The notes under the pieces: generated by a model
What the model saw: only the letters and a program-made list of their open reading frames with translations
Databases searched by the model: none
Told to the model about the DNA's origin: nothing
Translations under genes and position numbers: made by a program
NCBI GenBank assembly: GCA_038329865.1
Contig: JBBQNK010000011.1
Coordinates: 35,540 to 99,539 of the forward strand
DNA from: JANMES01 sp038329865
GTDB taxonomy: Bacteria; Planctomycetota; Phycisphaerae; Tepidisphaerales; Tepidisphaeraceae
Direction of reading: 5' to 3'
Length of the DNA: 64,000 bases
In this document: positions 61,666-64,000 of the stretch, piece by piece
Position numbering within the stretch: the first letter of the stretch is position 1
Layout: each line of letters starts with the position of its first letter

Positions 61666-62484
61666 ATGAACATCGCCTGCAATCTGCGAGTTAACACCGC
61701 CGGGACCGTGTTCTGCGAGCCGGAATGGTCATGGCGGCCTATGAATCTGGCGGATTTTGACCTCTGGTACATCTGGGCCGGTCGCGGGGAGTTGCGCCGC
61801 GGCAAAGAACGGTTCGATTTGTCTCCCGGCGCGATCTGTTGTCTCCGGCCGGGCGAGTCGTACCACGTCGAGCACGACCCGGCCCATCGCCTCGGCGTCT
61901 GCTACGCACATTTCGATTTCGTTTCCGCGCGCGGTCAGGTGTCTCACCCGCGGCCTTCCGATTTGCCGCCGTTCTTCGCGCAGCTCAGCGGGTCGGGGAC
62001 GTACGAGTCGATCATGCGGCACGTCGTGACGCTCTCGAAGCAACCCGCCGGCGCCGCACAGGCGGGCCTGCATCTGGCGGGAGTTCTCGAAGCGATGCGC
62101 CACGCCGCCGCCCTGCCGCTGCTCGCGGGCACCGCGCGGGAGCACCAGGAACGCATCGCCGGCGTGGTGCGGTTCGTGCGGGAGAATCCGGGGATGATGC
62201 ACGCGGTGGATGCACTGGCCGACCGCGCGGGGTACAGCATCGATCATTTCGCGCGCGTCTTCAGCGAAGTCGTCGGCCAGCCGCCGCGCGAGTTCTGCAT
62301 CAGCGTGCGACTCGACCGCGCCCGGCAACTCCTGCAGGACAGCGCCATGTCGATCGAGCAGATCGCCGCGGCGATGGGATACGCGGACGTGTTTTTCTTT
62401 TCGCGACAGTTCAAGCAGCGCGTGGGGACGAGCCCGTCGAAGTGGCGCGAGAGCGTGACCGGAAAGAATCACGGACAGATGTAG
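61666..62484 (+). CDS. AraC-family transcriptional regulator
   Basis: 272 residues from ATG 61666. An N-terminal cupin-type sensor (LADFDLWYIWAGRGELRRGKERFDLSPGAICCLRPGESYHVEHDP) is followed by the C-terminal double helix-turn-helix: ADRAGYSIDHFARVFSEVVGQPPREFCISVRLDRARQLLQDSAMSIEQIAAAMGYADVFFFSRQFKQRVGTSPSKWRE. It probably binds a sugar-type ligand and regulates the divergent PhyH gene or itself. An ATG at 61639 is in frame but precedes the -10 box. Confidence 0.92.
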   Translation: MNIACNLRVNTAGTVFCEPEWSWRPMNLADFDLWYIWAGRGELRRGKERFDLSPGAICCLRPGESYHVEHDPAHRLGVCYAHFDFVSARGQVSHPRPSDLPPFFAQLSGSGTYESIMRHVVTLSKQPAGAAQAGLHLAGVLEAMRHAAALPLLAGTAREHQERIAGVVRFVRENPGMMHAVDALADRAGYSIDHFARVFSEVVGQPPREFCISVRLDRARQLLQDSAMSIEQIAAAMGYADVFFFSRQFKQRVGTSPSKWRESVTGKNHGQM

Positions 62485-62543
62485 AGCTGCTGTGGTGTGG
62501 GTTCGGAAAAAGAAAACTTATTCAAATGTTCAACGCAAACGCA

Positions 62544-62624
62544 GTCGTCATCCTGAGGTACTCCGAAGGATCTAGCCGATATGGCGGATCTGCAAGATCC
62601 TTCGGAGTACCTCAGGATGACGAT
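62544..62624. repeat. Inverted repeat, CATCCTGAGGTACTCCGAAGGATC family (copy 3)
   Basis: Arms of about 30 bp (62544-62573, 62595-62624) are near-perfect reverse complements. The spacer is AGCCGATATGGCGGATCTGCA-like. It lies downstream of the AraC gene. Confidence 0.92.
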
Positions 62625-62674
62625 TCTTTGTTCAAGCGGGGTGCAATCTGAGCAATGCCGAAATTCCGCGCAAC

Positions 62675-62710
62675 AAAAAACCGCCCCGCGATGTTCATCG
62701 CGGGGCGGTT
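62675..62710 (-). terminator. Rho-independent terminator of OmpA-family gene
   Basis: On the minus strand a 14-bp stem (AACCGCCCCGCGAT/ATCGCGGGGCGGTT) with a GAAC loop is followed by six T (62680-62675). It lies 24 bp after the stop codon. Confidence 0.92.
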
Positions 62711-62733
62711 GGCTTGCGGCTTCGAACGATCGA

Positions 62734-63639
62734 TCACTTGTTAAGTGACGGACCAGTCGAGCCAGTGTCCTTGTTGAGCTCTTTCGCCACCGGGGCCGTG
62801 TGACGGACGGTCGCTCGCGGGGCTTCCGCTACGGCGCCGCCGCGGACGGTGGTCGGAAGGATGAGCACTTCGACGCGGCGGTTCTGGGCCTTGCCCGATT
62901 CCGAACCGTTGCTGGCGACCGGGTGCTGATCGGCATAGCCGACCATGCCCAAGCGCTGCTTGCTCACGCCGTCGGCGATCAGGTCAGAACCGACCGAGAT
63001 CGCGCGGTGGCTGCTGAGGTACCAGTTGTCCTTGTGACCCTTGGCGATCGTCGCGGGGTTGCTCACCGGCGTGCTGTCCGTGTGACCGGCAACGAGCAGC
63101 TCATAGTTGATCGCGGCCGGCGAATTCAGGATGCCGGCGAAACGGGTGATCACGTCCTTGGCTTTCGGGGTCAGCGTCGCGTCGCCGGTGGCGAAGGTGA
63201 GATCGCTGCGGAACTTGACGATGCCGCGGGCGGAATCGAACTCGATCAGATCAGGATTCGCGCGGGCGAAGTTTTCGAGCTCGCTGGTGAGCTGCGGCGA
63301 GAGTACCGCGCCCGTGCCGATTCGGCCGAGGGCGTCAGCATATTTGCGATTGGCATCATCCAACTGAGCTTGAAGCGCGGCAATCTGCTGCGTGAGGTTA
63401 ACGGCTAGCCCGTTTTGACCATTGCCGCTATCCATCAAAGCCTGAAGCTGGCGCTTGTAAGCGTCGGCCTCTGCCTTGGCGGTGCTGGCGTCGGTTTGGG
63501 CCTGAGCGAGTTGCTCAGCCTGGCGGTCGCGATCGAGCCGCAGGGCGTTATATTTTTCCTGGGTAACGCAACCGGTGAGGGAAAGGCCAAGAATCGACAC
63601 GCCGATTAAACGGCGAAAACCAAGATGAAAACGTGACAT
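62734..63639 (-). CDS. OmpA-family peptidoglycan-binding lipoprotein
   Basis: 301 residues from ATG 63639 with GGAGG seven nt upstream. A lipobox LSLTGC (LIGVSILGLSLTGC) anchors it to the membrane. A coiled coil (LRLDRDRQAEQLAQAQTDASTAKAEADAYKRQLQ and QIAALQAQLDDANRKYADAL) is followed by a C-terminal OmpA/MotB domain (VKFRSDLTFATGDATLTPKAKDVI...VAGHTDSTPV...SSHRAISVGSDLIADGVSKQRLGMVGYADQHPV...NRRVEVLI) whose Asp and Arg bind diaminopimelate in peptidoglycan. It tethers the membrane to the cell wall. Confidence 0.93.
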   Translation of the reverse strand: MSRFHLGFRRLIGVSILGLSLTGCVTQEKYNALRLDRDRQAEQLAQAQTDASTAKAEADAYKRQLQALMDSGNGQNGLAVNLTQQIAALQAQLDDANRKYADALGRIGTGAVLSPQLTSELENFARANPDLIEFDSARGIVKFRSDLTFATGDATLTPKAKDVITRFAGILNSPAAINYELLVAGHTDSTPVSNPATIAKGHKDNWYLSSHRAISVGSDLIADGVSKQRLGMVGYADQHPVASNGSESGKAQNRRVEVLILPTTVRGGAVAEAPRATVRHTAPVAKELNKDTGSTGPSLNK

Positions 63640-63872
63640 GCGCAAGCCTCCGTGCTTGAAAATTGTTCTCTCGCCAGATCCCCGGCGAACCCGCTGACAA
63701 CGCAGCGGGAAAGTAAACGTGTTTAGGCGTGCAACAGAATTTTATGATCGATGGGCGACCATTCAATTCCGTAGCACGTCCAATATATTGCCGGGCCGCG
63801 CAGAAATTGCAAGGGGGAAAACGCAAAAATTGCCGGATTTGGAAAAAATCTGCTGAGAACGGTCGGCGGGAG
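63640..63872. other. Intergenic region upstream of the OmpA-family gene
   Basis: About 230 bp without a coding sequence that I can support. It holds the OmpA Shine-Dalgarno (63647-63651) and presumably its promoter; no strong -10/-35 pair stands out. Confidence 0.35.
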
Positions 63873-63996
63873 GCTGAGTGCTGAGTGCTGAGTGCTGAGT
63901 GCTGAGTGCTGAGTGCTGAGTGCTGAGTGCTGAGTGCTGAGTGCTGAGTGCTGAGTGCTGAGTGCTGAGTGCTGAGTGCTGAGTGCTGAGTGCTGA
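63873..63996. repeat. Tandem TGAGTGC heptamer array at the window edge
   Basis: About 17.7 uninterrupted copies of the 7-bp unit GCTGAGT run to the right edge. There are no spacers, so it is not a CRISPR array. The same unit, in complement, forms the in-frame insertion in mqnD. It may be one arm of a longer inverted element beyond the window. Confidence 0.97.
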
Positions 63997-64000
63997 GGAA

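Noticed and set aside
63873..64000. CRISPR-like array
   Set aside because: Units are 7 bp with no spacers; a simple tandem repeat.
1..64000. tRNA, rRNA or insertion sequence
   Set aside because: No cloverleaf with a T-loop GTTCRA pattern in gaps, no rRNA-like stretch and no transposase or integrase motif was found by eye.

Overview
The window looks like chromosomal DNA of a planctomycete, most likely class Phycisphaerae (Humisphaera/Tepidisphaera-like). This is inferred from high G+C, a DUF1800-DUF1501 gene pair, two formylglycine sulfatases, a PEP-CTERM surface protein with autotransporter-like repeats, an MqnD of the futalosine menaquinone pathway, Phycisphaerae-style zinc-ribbon membrane proteins, phytanoyl-CoA-dioxygenase-like enzymes and many secreted coiled-coil or TPR/HEAT proteins. 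I see no rRNA, tRNA, integrase, transposase or CRISPR array. Gene density is ordinary, with about 58 genes.

Layout. 1-4.7 kb (minus): edge of a membrane-anchored protein, two tandem secreted coiled-coil paralogues, DUF1501 and DUF1800. 5-8.5 kb (plus): mqnD, a DUF1624-like membrane acyltransferase and a sulfatase. 8.5-16 kb: a membrane protein, gpsA, a quinone-reductase-like MDR enzyme, a TPR protein, a single-domain response regulator, murI and a HEAT lipoprotein. 16-20 kb: Zn-alcohol dehydrogenase, a QueC-like PP-loop protein and a large HEAT-repeat protein. 20.6-31.2 kb: rpsO-pnp, small export/regulatory genes, a second sulfatase, a LysE exporter, a decayed acyltransferase and rpsB-tsf. 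31.3-39.4 kb: nadE, hemL, a GAF-PP2C phosphatase and a rhomboid protease. 39.7-48.9 kb: PEP-CTERM protein, prfB with programmed frameshift, amidohydrolase, GNAT, aldo/keto reductase, obgE and rpmA. 49-57 kb: PhyH-like protein, secreted proteins, GNAT, dnaA and an NrnA-like DHH phosphoesterase. 57-64 kb: valS, a PhyH enzyme divergent from an AraC regulator, an OmpA-family lipoprotein and a 7-bp tandem array.

The most striking feature is non-coding. Many intergenic gaps carry an inverted repeat whose arms are short tandem units, often heptamers (AGGACTT, GAATGAC, GGTATT-A/T, TGAGTGC), or are themselves palindromes (CACGGGC-N-GCCCGTG, GTCCCGCTTCAGCGGGAC, and a CATCCTGAGG-type family). The same elements also lie in frame inside genes: twice in valS, once in mqnD, and in the signal-peptide region of the HEAT lipoprotein. 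In the rpsB-tsf and rpmA-obgE gaps the heptamer arms bracket a separate hairpin. In front of tsf and hemL the repeat runs into the ribosome-binding site.

A second pattern is that several genes without a Shine-Dalgarno sequence (mqnD, prfB, nadE, the DHH phosphoesterase gene, the GNAT gene at 52.4 kb, the coiled-coil gene at 1.0 kb) have a -10-like box ending 6-8 nt before the start codon, as expected for leaderless mRNAs. All gene functions are assigned from recognisable motifs only; no database search was run.
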